Made by a program: the position numbers and the translations under genes
The notes under the pieces: model-generated
Told to the model about the DNA's origin: nothing
The model's input: only the letters and a program-made list of their open reading frames with translations
Database searches by the model: none
In this document: positions 41,632-49,856 of the stretch, in pieces
Position numbering within the stretch: the stretch's first letter is position 1
Layout of the letters: every line of letters starts with the position of its first letter
Assembly: GCA_905200905.1 (NCBI GenBank)
Contig: CAJKMA010000015.1
Location: 1-51,175, forward strand
Origin: an uncultured Bacillota bacterium
GTDB taxonomy: Bacteria; Bacillota; Clostridia; Lachnospirales; Lachnospiraceae
Direction: 5' to 3'
DNA length: 51,175 nt

Positions 41632-42288
41632 TTAGATTTTTGCCCGCTGTCTTAAGAAGAATTGAAGGGAAATGAAGTAAGTGACAATTACAATAAGTGC
41701 CACGGCAAGTCCTATTCCACCCAGAAGAAGCAAGGTATTCATTTGAAACAAGAAGGTGAAATCTATATCCAAAAGTACACTACATAATAAATAACCAATC
41801 ACTACCAGAACAACCATCCCTGCATAAAGTGTAGCTGCCACATTTAAGCTGGAAGTAAAACAAGCAATCAAATTGATAGCTGCAAATAAAATTCCCATCA
41901 TCCATGCAAGGAAGAACATCTGTAAATATCCTCCAAAGGAATATTCTTGATACAGTACAGCGTGTAAAAGGATATACAGCAGCATCATTGCCACATAGTG
42001 TAGCTGCTGGATGAAAACAGCCACATAACGGGATAACACCAGGCTTTTGGAAGAAACAGGATATAGGCTGGTAAGCCAGAGCCCTTTTTGATTCACGTCC
42101 ATCTCCTTCATAACGGTAGGCATACCGCTCATGTTTAAAGGCATCACACATAAAAGATAAGTAATGCAACTATAATGATTTCTTAGAACCAATAGAAAGA
42201 AAAGAAAAAATATGACATCTGTTATATAGTTCATTTTGGATGTTCTGCGGTAACAAATAAGTAAATCTCTCAAAACAAGTCCTTTCAT
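41632..42288 (-). CDS. ABC-2 type permease of cassette 2
   Basis: 218 residues with six hydrophobic helices. It opens MKGLVLRDLLICYRR, echoing MKGLFIKDLRLMKN of the cassette 1 permease. It starts 1 nt after the ATPase stop. Probably the membrane partner of the cassette 2 ATPase. Confidence 0.85.
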   Translation of the reverse strand: MKGLVLRDLLICYRRTSKMNYITDVIFFLFFLLVLRNHYSCITYLLCVMPLNMSGMPTVMKEMDVNQKGLWLTSLYPVSSKSLVLSRYVAVFIQQLHYVAMMLLYILLHAVLYQEYSFGGYLQMFFLAWMMGILFAAINLIACFTSSLNVAATLYAGMVVLVVIGYLLCSVLLDIDFTFLFQMNTLLLLGGIGLAVALIVIVTYFISLQFFLRQRAKI

Positions 42289-42289
42289 A

Positions 42290-43144
42290 TTATTTTACCC
42301 CCTTAATCTGAAACAACATAATATCTTCAATACTGGCTTTATCTATAAGTAAATCTGAAAAATGCTTTTTTAGTTCATAGCGATTTGGAACCAGAAGCCG
42401 GTAAGAAAAAGCATCTTTTATGTAAGCTTCGTAATCTTCGGAAGAAAGGGCTTCAAAGAAATCCTGGCCACAGTGCAAGATTCCATACTGCTCAATCTCT
42501 TCCCTGGATTTTACGAATAAAACTTTTCCCTCATGGAGAAAAATAATGTAATCTGCGATTTTATCCAAATCACTGGTAATGTGAGAAGAAATCAAGATAC
42601 TATGACGATCCTCCTGTACAAATTCTTGAAGGAGCTCCAAGATATCCTCTCTCATAATCGGGTCCAGACCAGAGGTTGCTTCATCTAAGATAAGAAGCTC
42701 TGGGTTATAAGAAAGTGCTATTGCAAAATTGAGTTTCACTTGCATACCTTTGGAAAGATCCTTCACCTTTTTTTCTTTATTAATCTGAAAAGTCTCCAGA
42801 TATTGAAAGAATTTCTGGCTGTCCCAGTTTTGATATATTTTTTTCATAATGCAATCCATATCTTTACATTTTAAATAAGGATTTTGATTCACTCCATCCA
42901 GGACAACGCCAATCTTCTGCTTTATCTCTTCTGGATGATGGTGATAATCTTCACCAAAAAGACAGATTTCGCCTTCATCAATGGAAATTAAATCTGTAAT
43001 GGCATGAATACAGGTAGACTTTCCTGCGCCATTTTCTCCAATCATGCCGTAAATCATTCCTCTGGGAATACGGAAGCTAATCTGATCCAAAGTAAAATCC
43101 TTATAGCATTTCGTCACATTTTCCAGTTCCATAATAAATTCCAT
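42290..43144 (-). CDS. ABC transporter ATPase of cassette 2 (YtrB-like)
   Basis: 284 residues: Walker A GENGAGKST, signature region LSKGMQVKLNFA, Walker B LLILDEATSGLD. It is close in length and layout to the cassette 1 ATPase (283 residues). GGAGGAGG precedes the ATG at 43144. It is probably a detoxification or cell-wall stress transporter with the following permease. Confidence 0.9.
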   Translation of the reverse strand: MEFIMELENVTKCYKDFTLDQISFRIPRGMIYGMIGENGAGKSTCIHAITDLISIDEGEICLFGEDYHHHPEEIKQKIGVVLDGVNQNPYLKCKDMDCIMKKIYQNWDSQKFFQYLETFQINKEKKVKDLSKGMQVKLNFAIALSYNPELLILDEATSGLDPIMREDILELLQEFVQEDRHSILISSHITSDLDKIADYIIFLHEGKVLFVKSREEIEQYGILHCGQDFFEALSSEDYEAYIKDAFSYRLLVPNRYELKKHFSDLLIDKASIEDIMLFQIKGVK

Positions 43145-43171
43145 AGAGATTCTCCTCCTCCAATTTTAAGC

Positions 43172-43543
43172 TTATTCCTCGTAAAAAAGTGTCAAAAGTT
43201 TGATTAATTCTTCCAAAGATAAATCATTTTCCCTGGCAAGTTTTGCTGCCTGTTCCAATCTTTGTTCTATAATCCGTAGATTTTCTTCTCGGATAAATTC
43301 TCGGTTTCGCGCTGCCACAAAGGTTCCTTTTCCGGCTACTGTGTCGATAAAACCATCCCTTTGCAGCTCTTCATAAGCCCTTTGGGCAGTAATGACACTT
43401 ACATGAAGTTCCTTTGCCAGTTTTCGCATAGATGGAAGGGCATCTCCGCTCTTTAAAGTTCCCTTCATAATCATGGCTTTGATTTGGGAAGTAATTTGTT
43501 CATAAATTGGTTCGTCACTGCTATTACTTAATAGAATTTCCAC
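43172..43543 (-). CDS. GntR-family regulator (YtrA subfamily) of cassette 2
   Basis: 123 residues with PIYEQITSQIKAMI, LPSMRKLAKELHVSVITAQRAYEELQ and AGKGTFVA, the YtrA-type winged helix plus short helical tail. It is a clear paralogue of the regulator at 32411-32791 and lies first in its operon, under a palindromic operator. Autorepression is inferred. Confidence 0.92.
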   Translation of the reverse strand: MEILLSNSSDEPIYEQITSQIKAMIMKGTLKSGDALPSMRKLAKELHVSVITAQRAYEELQRDGFIDTVAGKGTFVAARNREFIREENLRIIEQRLEQAAKLARENDLSLEELIKLLTLFYEE

Positions 43544-43558
43544 ATGGCATCCTCCTAT

Positions 43559-43620
43559 TTTTTGTATATACTGTACTTATAACACATATACAGTATATAC
43601 AAAAAGCACAGGCGTGTCAA
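43559..43620 (-). promoter_or_regulatory. Operator and promoter of GntR-ABC cassette 2
   Basis: TTTTTGTATATACTGTA (43559-43575) and its exact reverse complement (43589-43605) form a 17-bp inverted repeat. On the minus strand TTGACA (43620-43615), 17 bp and TATACT (43597-43592) overlap the right arm. The core ACAGTATATA is identical to that of cassette 1, as are both promoter hexamers and the spacing. Confidence 0.8.
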
Positions 43621-43624
43621 GAGA

Positions 43625-43708
43625 TTTAGATATAAAATCTAAAAAAGGATATTCAAGGTGTGATTTTTAAAGTTTCTAAATCAAATCTAAATAATTCTGT
43701 GGTAAAAT
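43625..43708 (+). promoter_or_regulatory. Regulator boxes and promoter of the Vex-like cassette's two-component genes
   Basis: TCTAAAT-N4-TCTAAAT (43675-43692) is an 11-bp-period direct repeat ending 10 bp before a TAAAAT -10 (43703-43708), so it takes the place of a -35. An inverted TTTAGAT-N5-ATCTAAA lies upstream at 43625-43643. The stretch AAATCAAATCTAAATA (43678-43693) recurs exactly at 45765-45780. This fits autoregulation by the adjacent response regulator. Confidence 0.6.
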
Positions 43709-43742
43709 TGCTTTGACTATAAAATTCATAGGTGGTGTTTAC

Positions 43743-44414
43743 ATGAAAGAACATATATTGATTGTTGAAGATGAAAAGGCAATACAATCTGTTTTATATG
43801 AATTATTAACGGATGCAGGATATGAAGTTTCATTGGCAAGCGACGGATTAGAGGGACTTTCCCTTTTTCGTACACAGTCCTTCTCTCTTATTTTGTTAGA
43901 TATTATGATGCCTAAGATAGATGGGTATGCTGTATGTGAGTTGGTTCGTAAAGAGTCCCAAATTCCCATTATGATGCTTACTGCTATGGACGAAGAAGAA
44001 GCACAGATACGAGCGTTTGAATTGCAAGTGGATGATTATATTACCAAGCCGTTTTCCCTCAAACTTGTTTTAATGAGAATTGAAGCTGTGCTTAGACGAT
44101 TCAAAGAAAAATCAGAAAAGCAAAAGGTACTATCAGCTCAAGGGATAGAGCTTCATGTAGATAGCTATGAGGTATATAAAGATAATATTCCTGTAAATCT
44201 GACACGGCTTGAATTTGAACTTTTACAAACTTTTTTAAATCATAAGAATCAAGTTCTTACTAGAGATATTCTCATACAGCAGGTGTGGGGATATGATTTT
44301 ATGGGTGACGAAAAGACAGTAAATATACATATTATGAATTTACGACGCAAATTAAATACAGAATGTATTCATACCATACGAGGGGTGGGATATAAACTTG
44401 AAAGTGAACATTAA
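43743..44414 (+). CDS. OmpR-family response regulator of the Vex-like cassette
   Basis: About 223 residues from the ATG at 43743 (MKEHILIVEDEK); an upstream in-frame ATG at 43713 has no ribosome site. Receiver domain with VEDEK, phosphoacceptor in LLDIMMPKIDG, lysine in ITKPF, then a winged helix ending TIRGVGYKLE. The kinase gene overlaps its 3' end. Base composition is more AT-rich than in the genes to the left. Confidence 0.9.
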   Translation: MKEHILIVEDEKAIQSVLYELLTDAGYEVSLASDGLEGLSLFRTQSFSLILLDIMMPKIDGYAVCELVRKESQIPIMMLTAMDEEEAQIRAFELQVDDYITKPFSLKLVLMRIEAVLRRFKEKSEKQKVLSAQGIELHVDSYEVYKDNIPVNLTRLEFELLQTFLNHKNQVLTRDILIQQVWGYDFMGDEKTVNIHIMNLRRKLNTECIHTIRGVGYKLESEH

Positions 44415-45777
44415 AAACAGTTTAAGTGTAAAAGTTTTCTTATGGATTGCAGGTTCTTTGATTTTATGTAGCTTTCTTATTTATGGAAGTATTTTGTTTT
44501 GCCTGCCTAAAAGTTATGTGGCTGTATCATCACAAAGTATAAATGCAGAAATCGAAGAATTGACAGATACACTTTCTAAAACAAAATTTGAAAATTCAAA
44601 AGATATCCTAGAAACATTCTGTTCAGATAACCGGGCAACCATTGTATTTCAAGCTGACGGGCAAAAGTATCAGTATGGAATTTCTTCTGAAACTTCGTCG
44701 AACAAAACAGAAATGTTATCTTTTGCTCAAGAAATTCAATTTTCTGACAGAGTGGAAACCTATATACTTAATGTCATTGCTCCTATTTCCTCAAGTCATG
44801 AGTTGATAAATGCCCTATTAAAGTTATTGCCCTTTCTTTTCATCATTATTTTCTTTGTTTCTTTTTTTGGAGCTTGGATTTGCAGTCGTTTCATTGCGAA
44901 GCCTGTTGTTGAAATCAGTGAGGTTTCAAAACGTATGGCAAAATTGGATATAACATGGGAATGTAATGTGAAGCGTACGGATGAAATCGGAATCCTTGCA
45001 AATAGTTTAAATACCATGTCAAAAGAATTATCGAATACTATGAATGAACTTGAATCTGCAAATAAACAGTTAAAGGAAGATATGAAGCATATCGAAAATT
45101 TGAACAAACAACAGCAATATTTTTTTGCTACTGCTTCTCACGAATTAAAAACTCCTATAACGATTATTAAGGGGCAGGTTGAAAGTATGATTATGGAAAT
45201 TGGGCGTTATAAAGATACGAAAAAGATTTTACCAGAAACATTAAATGAAATTGAAAATATGGAAAGTCTTGTGAAAGAAATTTTATCCGTTTCAAAACTG
45301 GAATTAAAAGTGATTGACGATATGAAGCCTATCTCTGTCACCGATATTTTGAAGCATACTTGTGAGCGTTTATATCCTCTTGCAGAGGAAAAAAAGATAA
45401 CCATACATCAGCAAATAACAGAACAAATTCAAATTATGGGAAATTACGCTCTTTTTGAAAAAGCATTGCATAATATTGTAAGTAATGCTGTTCGTCATTC
45501 TCCTATAAAATCAAATGTATATGTTACACTTTCAACAAAAGAATTGGTAATTAAAAATGAGGGTATTACCATTCCCGATCATGATTTGGATAAAATATTC
45601 ACTCCATTCTATCGGGTAGAAAAATCCCATAATAAATTAACTGGTGGCAGTGGATTGGGACTTTACCTTGTGAAAAATATTTTAGAGCAACATCATTTAC
45701 CATATCAGATTAAAAATGAAGAAAATAGTGTTTGCTTTAAAATCACAATAAATTCACAAAAACGAAATCAAATCTAA
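44398..45777 (+). CDS. Sensor histidine kinase of the Vex-like cassette
   Basis: 459 residues from a TTG at 44398, which has AGGGGTGGGA 7 nt upstream; GTG 44404 is the alternative. Two helices (about 13-35 and 140-163) flank an extracellular domain of about 100 residues, followed by a HAMP domain, H box ASHELKTPITIIKG, N box NIVSNAVRHS and G box GGSGLGLYLVKNI. It overlaps the regulator gene by 17 nt. A regulated promoter follows before the transporter genes. Confidence 0.9.
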   Translation: MKVNIKNSLSVKVFLWIAGSLILCSFLIYGSILFCLPKSYVAVSSQSINAEIEELTDTLSKTKFENSKDILETFCSDNRATIVFQADGQKYQYGISSETSSNKTEMLSFAQEIQFSDRVETYILNVIAPISSSHELINALLKLLPFLFIIIFFVSFFGAWICSRFIAKPVVEISEVSKRMAKLDITWECNVKRTDEIGILANSLNTMSKELSNTMNELESANKQLKEDMKHIENLNKQQQYFFATASHELKTPITIIKGQVESMIMEIGRYKDTKKILPETLNEIENMESLVKEILSVSKLELKVIDDMKPISVTDILKHTCERLYPLAEEKKITIHQQITEQIQIMGNYALFEKALHNIVSNAVRHSPIKSNVYVTLSTKELVIKNEGITIPDHDLDKIFTPFYRVEKSHNKLTGGSGLGLYLVKNILEQHHLPYQIKNEENSVCFKITINSQKRNQI

Positions 45778-45843
45778 ATAGGAATTAAATCAAATCGAAA
45801 CCGTCCTGCTTTATGATGTAACTAATCAAAAAGAAAGGACGGT
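45765..45843 (+). promoter_or_regulatory. Regulator boxes, promoter and leader hairpin of the FtsX transporter genes
   Basis: AAATCAAATC occurs at 45765 and 45787. The second copy is 25 bp before TATGAT (45812-45817), the same offset as between AAATCAAATC at 43678 and TAAAAT at 43703. The segment ACCGTCCT (45800-45807) is complementary to AGGACGGT (45836-45843), which covers the ribosome site of the gene at 45850. The left arm lies upstream of the predicted start of this promoter, so the hairpin could form only in read-through RNA from the kinase gene. Confidence 0.55.
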
Positions 45844-45849
45844 GTTTTT

Positions 45850-47154
45850 ATGCACATAGGCAAGCGAGTTTTCTTATATTTAACTCGCAAAAAAGGAAAA
45901 AACTTTATCCTATGTATGGTATTTTTCCTTATCTCATTTTCTTTACTAACGGGAAGTTCCGTTCTTCAAGGAATTTCTCAAATATCAAAAGACTTGCGTT
46001 CTACAATAGGAGCTTCTTTTGATGTCAGGCCATACGAACAGTTCACAGCAGAAAACGGACAAGTTTTCAGTAAAGGAACTCCAGCGATTAATGAAACTTC
46101 TATCCAAAAGATATTAAATATTATTGGGAATGAATTAAAATCATATAATACCGAGCAAAGTGGGTATGTAAAAGGACAGGATATTTCATTTATTGCAGGA
46201 GTGGGACATAATGAAGATCGTAATATGGGACAAATCAAAGCCGTTCGTGATTCGAGTTTGAGCAAGGCTTTTTTTAATGAAGAATACCGATTGATAGAGG
46301 GGAATCACATTACACCTGAAGATAAAAATAAAATTTTAATCAGTAAAGAATTGGCACAGACAAATCAATTATCTATTGGAAATAAGATTTCGCTAACTCA
46401 TGCAGAACTTGAAAATGAAAACTCTTTTTTTGCAACCGTAGAAATAAAAGGTATTTATGAAATTAAAAATAATACAGACAGTGGTTTAAATCCAACGGCA
46501 AAAAAACCAGAAAATATCATGTTCTCTGACAGCCAGTTGCTTTTTGATTCGGATAAACCCAAAATATATAATGGCGAAGTGTCCTTCTTTATATCAGACC
46601 CTTTATTACTTGATGAAATAACACGAGAAGTATCAAGAATAGCTTCGATTGATTGGAAAAACCATATTATAGAAAAAAATGATTTTAAGTTTTCTAAGAT
46701 AGCAGAGCAACTTGAAACGATACAAAAAATAGTGTCTGCTCTAATTGGAATTGTTTCTGTTTTAGGTATCGTGATATTGACGCTGATTATGACCTTGCGG
46801 ATAAGAGGACGGACAAGAGAAGCAGGTATTTTACTTTCCATAGGAAATGATAAAAAAGGAATTATCGGTCAATTTGTTTTGGAAACACTTATTTTATTAT
46901 TGATCGGATTTATATTATCGGTAATTCTTTTTATGCCTGTATCTGCTGTGCTAAATGATTTCTTGTTTCATTCCATGATTCACACAGCGTCAAATATGGA
47001 ATCTGTAAATCAACATAATTATTTACAATTAGAATGTTTGAAAACGGTAATGTTGTTGCTGATTGAAATATGTACAACAACATTAACCGTTATTGTTTCA
47101 AGTACAACGGTGCTTTCATTAAAACCCAAAGAAATATTAACAAAAATGAGTTAG
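45850..47154 (+). CDS. FtsX-like ABC permease (first of pair)
   Basis: 434 residues: N-terminal helix (about 17-38), an extracellular MacB-like domain (about 40-295), then three helices with the FtsX motif RGRTREAGILLSIGNDKKGI. It resembles Vex1/Vex3-type permeases of streptococci. The gene ends with a TAG that is fused to the AGGAGG of the next gene (TTAGGAGGATTTTTATG). Confidence 0.88.
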   Translation: MHIGKRVFLYLTRKKGKNFILCMVFFLISFSLLTGSSVLQGISQISKDLRSTIGASFDVRPYEQFTAENGQVFSKGTPAINETSIQKILNIIGNELKSYNTEQSGYVKGQDISFIAGVGHNEDRNMGQIKAVRDSSLSKAFFNEEYRLIEGNHITPEDKNKILISKELAQTNQLSIGNKISLTHAELENENSFFATVEIKGIYEIKNNTDSGLNPTAKKPENIMFSDSQLLFDSDKPKIYNGEVSFFISDPLLLDEITREVSRIASIDWKNHIIEKNDFKFSKIAEQLETIQKIVSALIGIVSVLGIVILTLIMTLRIRGRTREAGILLSIGNDKKGIIGQFVLETLILLLIGFILSVILFMPVSAVLNDFLFHSMIHTASNMESVNQHNYLQLECLKTVMLLLIEICTTTLTVIVSSTTVLSLKPKEILTKMS

Positions 47155-47164
47155 GAGGATTTTT

Positions 47165-48460
47165 ATGAATTTTTTTAATCGAGCTTTAAAATACTGCTGG
47201 AGGCAAAGGCTTCGTAGTTTCTTGCTCCTATTGACCTTTACATTACTATCAACAACTGTTTTGATTGCAATTTCCAATGAAAAAGCGGTAGAGCAAGGAA
47301 CAAAACAAATCAAAGAAACGGTAGGAGCTTCTGTACGGATTGAACTGGATACAAACAATCAAGCAAATTATGGTTCGGCAGAGGACTTTGGAAATGGTGC
47401 TTCTGGATATACTTATAATGGCGATTTCATTACAGAAAAAATGGTTGATAAAATTTCCAAACTTGAACATGTGATAGGATATAATGCGAAAAGTTCAGAA
47501 GGATATTGGGGAGTACCGAAAAGTTTTTCTCCCTTTCCAGCAATGGTTACAGAGGGATTAGCAACACCCTATCAGGCAGTCTTAAATTCTTCTTTAGACA
47601 CGAGATTTTTAAATGGAACATATAAATTAGAAGAAGGTCGTCATATTAAATCTGATGATTCTTATGTTGCTTTAATCTCAAAAGAATTAGCTGATAAAAA
47701 TAATCTTTCTGTTGGCGATACTATTGAATTTATAACAGAAACCGATATTGATATTACGGATACTACATTTAAGATTATAGGAATTTTTAGTGGTACAGAG
47801 GGAATGTCAAAATCAGCAATTACACCCAGCGACATTCCAGCAAATTTAGGATATATAGATATGAACAGTTTAAGTGAGCTTTACGATTCCGAGGGTTATG
47901 ATTTCCTTGATGTTTATACTCATACACCAGAAGAAGCGAAAGAGCTTATGGAAATAATCAAAAATCTTCCAGAAGTAAAAGGAAAAACATTTACTTTTCA
48001 TCTCAATTCAGAAGATTTTGACTTAGTATCAACACCATTATCCTCTTTTGGAAGTATGGTAGATACAACGGTATTCGTGCTTACATTGATTGGTGTATTT
48101 ATCGTCGTTTTATTACTTGTGTTATGGACAAGAGGACGTAAAAAAGAAATTGGTATTTTACTTGCGGTAGGACGTAGTAAAGTAGAGATTGTCGGACAAT
48201 TTTTAACAGAAAATATACTGATTACATTTTTATCTATGATTGTATCGGCTGGGCTATCCATAACTTTTGCAGATAAGATTGGAGCTTATATCATTCAAAA
48301 AACAGGAGAACGTGCAACTGATTTAACAGTTTCTATTGCAACATCAGATATGGTAATAGTTTATAGTATAGGACTTGTCTTGGTATGTTTTTCCACGCTT
48401 GTTGCTTCTTACACAGTTATTCGATTAAACCCGAAAGATATTTTATCCAAAATGGACTAG
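47165..48460 (+). CDS. FtsX-like ABC permease (second of pair)
   Basis: 431 residues with the same plan as its neighbour: N-terminal helix, extracellular domain, and C-terminal helices with RGRKKEIGILLAVGRSKVEI. The two permeases are paralogues that probably form a heterodimer with the following ATPase. The intergenic string TAGGAGGATTTTTATGA is the same before this gene and before the ATPase. Confidence 0.88.
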   Translation: MNFFNRALKYCWRQRLRSFLLLLTFTLLSTTVLIAISNEKAVEQGTKQIKETVGASVRIELDTNNQANYGSAEDFGNGASGYTYNGDFITEKMVDKISKLEHVIGYNAKSSEGYWGVPKSFSPFPAMVTEGLATPYQAVLNSSLDTRFLNGTYKLEEGRHIKSDDSYVALISKELADKNNLSVGDTIEFITETDIDITDTTFKIIGIFSGTEGMSKSAITPSDIPANLGYIDMNSLSELYDSEGYDFLDVYTHTPEEAKELMEIIKNLPEVKGKTFTFHLNSEDFDLVSTPLSSFGSMVDTTVFVLTLIGVFIVVLLLVLWTRGRKKEIGILLAVGRSKVEIVGQFLTENILITFLSMIVSAGLSITFADKIGAYIIQKTGERATDLTVSIATSDMVIVYSIGLVLVCFSTLVASYTVIRLNPKDILSKMD

Positions 48461-48470
48461 GAGGATTTTT

Positions 48471-49118
48471 ATGAGTATAGTATCATTTTCAAATTTGAGT
48501 TATAGCTATGACAAGAAAAAGAATGTATTTCATAATATTAGTGCAGAAATGGAATTAGGCAAACTATATGCAATTTTAGGACAGTCTGGTTGTGGTAAAA
48601 CAACATTGCTTTCCTTGCTGGGCGGACTAGATAGTGCTACAAAGGGCAAGATATTGTTTAATGGAGAAGATATTATGGAAAAAGGGTTAGCAAATCATCG
48701 TCGTAATCATGTTTCCTTTGTTTTTCAAGCATATAATCTGATTGACTATATGACCCCATTGGAAAACGTGAAATTGACAAGCAAACTGCCACCTGAACCG
48801 ATTTTAGAAAAAATGGGCTTAACCAAGGAAGAAATGAAACGAAATGTGTTACAGCTTTCTGGTGGACAACAGCAACGTGTGGCGATAGCAAGAGCCTTAG
48901 CCAGTGAACCCCCTGTCATACTGGCAGATGAACCTACGGGAAATCTTGACGAAGATACTGCAATGTCGACTATGCAAATACTGGAAAACAATGTTCGCCA
49001 AATGAATAAATGTGCAATTATTGTTACGCACTCAAATGAAATCGCAAAACGTGCGGATGTTATCTTACAGTTAAAGCAAGGCGCATTGCAAATCATAGAT
49101 AAGCAAAAGAAACAATGA
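48471..49118 (+). CDS. ABC transporter ATPase (LolD/Vex2-like)
   Basis: 215 residues: Walker A GQSGCGKTT, Q loop in FVFQAYNLIDYMTP, signature LSGGQQQRVAIARAL, Walker B VILADEPTGNLD. It completes a regulator-kinase-permease-permease-ATPase module similar to VncRS/Vex123. The likely job is peptide export or resistance; the peptide is not encoded visibly nearby. Confidence 0.92.
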   Translation: MSIVSFSNLSYSYDKKKNVFHNISAEMELGKLYAILGQSGCGKTTLLSLLGGLDSATKGKILFNGEDIMEKGLANHRRNHVSFVFQAYNLIDYMTPLENVKLTSKLPPEPILEKMGLTKEEMKRNVLQLSGGQQQRVAIARALASEPPVILADEPTGNLDEDTAMSTMQILENNVRQMNKCAIIVTHSNEIAKRADVILQLKQGALQIIDKQKKQ

Positions 49119-49122
49119 TTCA

Positions 49123-49161
49123 TGAATCTCTGGCTCCTCAAGCATGAGGGCCAGGGATTCA
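49123..49161. repeat. Long hairpin after the ATPase gene
   Basis: TGAATCTCTGGCTCCTCA (49123-49140), a 4-nt AGCA loop, and TGAGGGCCAGGGATTCA (49145-49161) form a long stem with few mismatches. It is 4 nt after the ATPase stop but lacks a T-run, so it may be an unusual terminator, an mRNA-stabilising hairpin or a relic of an element boundary. Confidence 0.5.
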
Positions 49162-49212
49162 GACAGGTAAAGCAGTATAAAAATTGAATAATCAGAGAAG
49201 TGTCACAGTAAT

Positions 49213-49238
49213 ACACTTATAATTGTAAGTGTGTTTTT
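49213..49238 (+). terminator. Rho-independent terminator of the Vex-like operon
   Basis: ACACTTA (49213-49219), a 6-nt loop and TAAGTGT (49226-49232) are followed by GTTTTT. It overlaps the end of the opposing gene at 49217 and can stop the plus-strand transcript. Confidence 0.6.
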
Positions 49239-49744
49239 AAGCTCCCAGTCGGAAGTATTCCTGTATTTGTATATATGTAGTGAAGTAAAAATTCTCTTTG
49301 TTTTTTTGTATAGAACATTAAGTCTATAGGAAATTTTGTATTATCTTTCATTACAATAACCATTTCCATGTCTATTCCTAATCCTCCATTTTTACCATGA
49401 GTATATTCTATATTTTGATGCAACATATCAAAGGAAAAACCATATTGTTTAATCCCTTTAATATCTAATTTATCTTCCTTTTTTTGCTTTTTCTTATTTT
49501 CAGAATTAGAAGAAACTCGGCTAATCATAATGATATTTTTATTATATTTTATCCATGTATTAGGAAAAATTCTTAGTAAGTTTAGTACGGATAAAAAGAT
49601 AAGAATAACACCTGAAATACATACTAATTCAGATCCTTGTATGTAATTACTTATGGAATGAGCCCCATACATAAGAAGCAAAAATCCTACGCAAGCTACA
49701 AAAATTAACATCATAAAATATCCTTTTGCATATAATTTTTTCAT
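49217..49744 (-). CDS. Hypothetical membrane protein with C-terminal soluble domain
   Basis: 175 residues; GGGAGAGAAG precedes the ATG. Two helices near residues 11-30 and 39-60 are followed by a charged linker (NKKKQKKEDK) and a soluble beta-rich-looking domain. The layout recalls small membrane proteins with a PH-like domain, but I do not recognise the family. AT-rich like its neighbours. It may belong to a group of accessory or immunity genes with the next two. Confidence 0.6.
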   Translation of the reverse strand: MKKLYAKGYFMMLIFVACVGFLLLMYGAHSISNYIQGSELVCISGVILIFLSVLNLLRIFPNTWIKYNKNIIMISRVSSNSENKKKQKKEDKLDIKGIKQYGFSFDMLHQNIEYTHGKNGGLGIDMEMVIVMKDNTKFPIDLMFYTKKQREFLLHYIYTNTGILPTGSLKTHLQL

Positions 49745-49856
49745 ATCTTCTCTCCCATAAAAACACCCATCTCTGGATTATCCCATATAATTTTTTAGTA
49801 TTGTTTTATTATATCATCCGTCGGTATATTTCTTCATATAGGTATCTCTCCAGTTT

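Noticed and set aside
45777..45850. Rho-independent terminator formed by ACCGTCCT/AGGACGGT
   Set aside because: The loop is 28 nt long and the right arm is followed at once by the start codon; a role in translation control is more likely.
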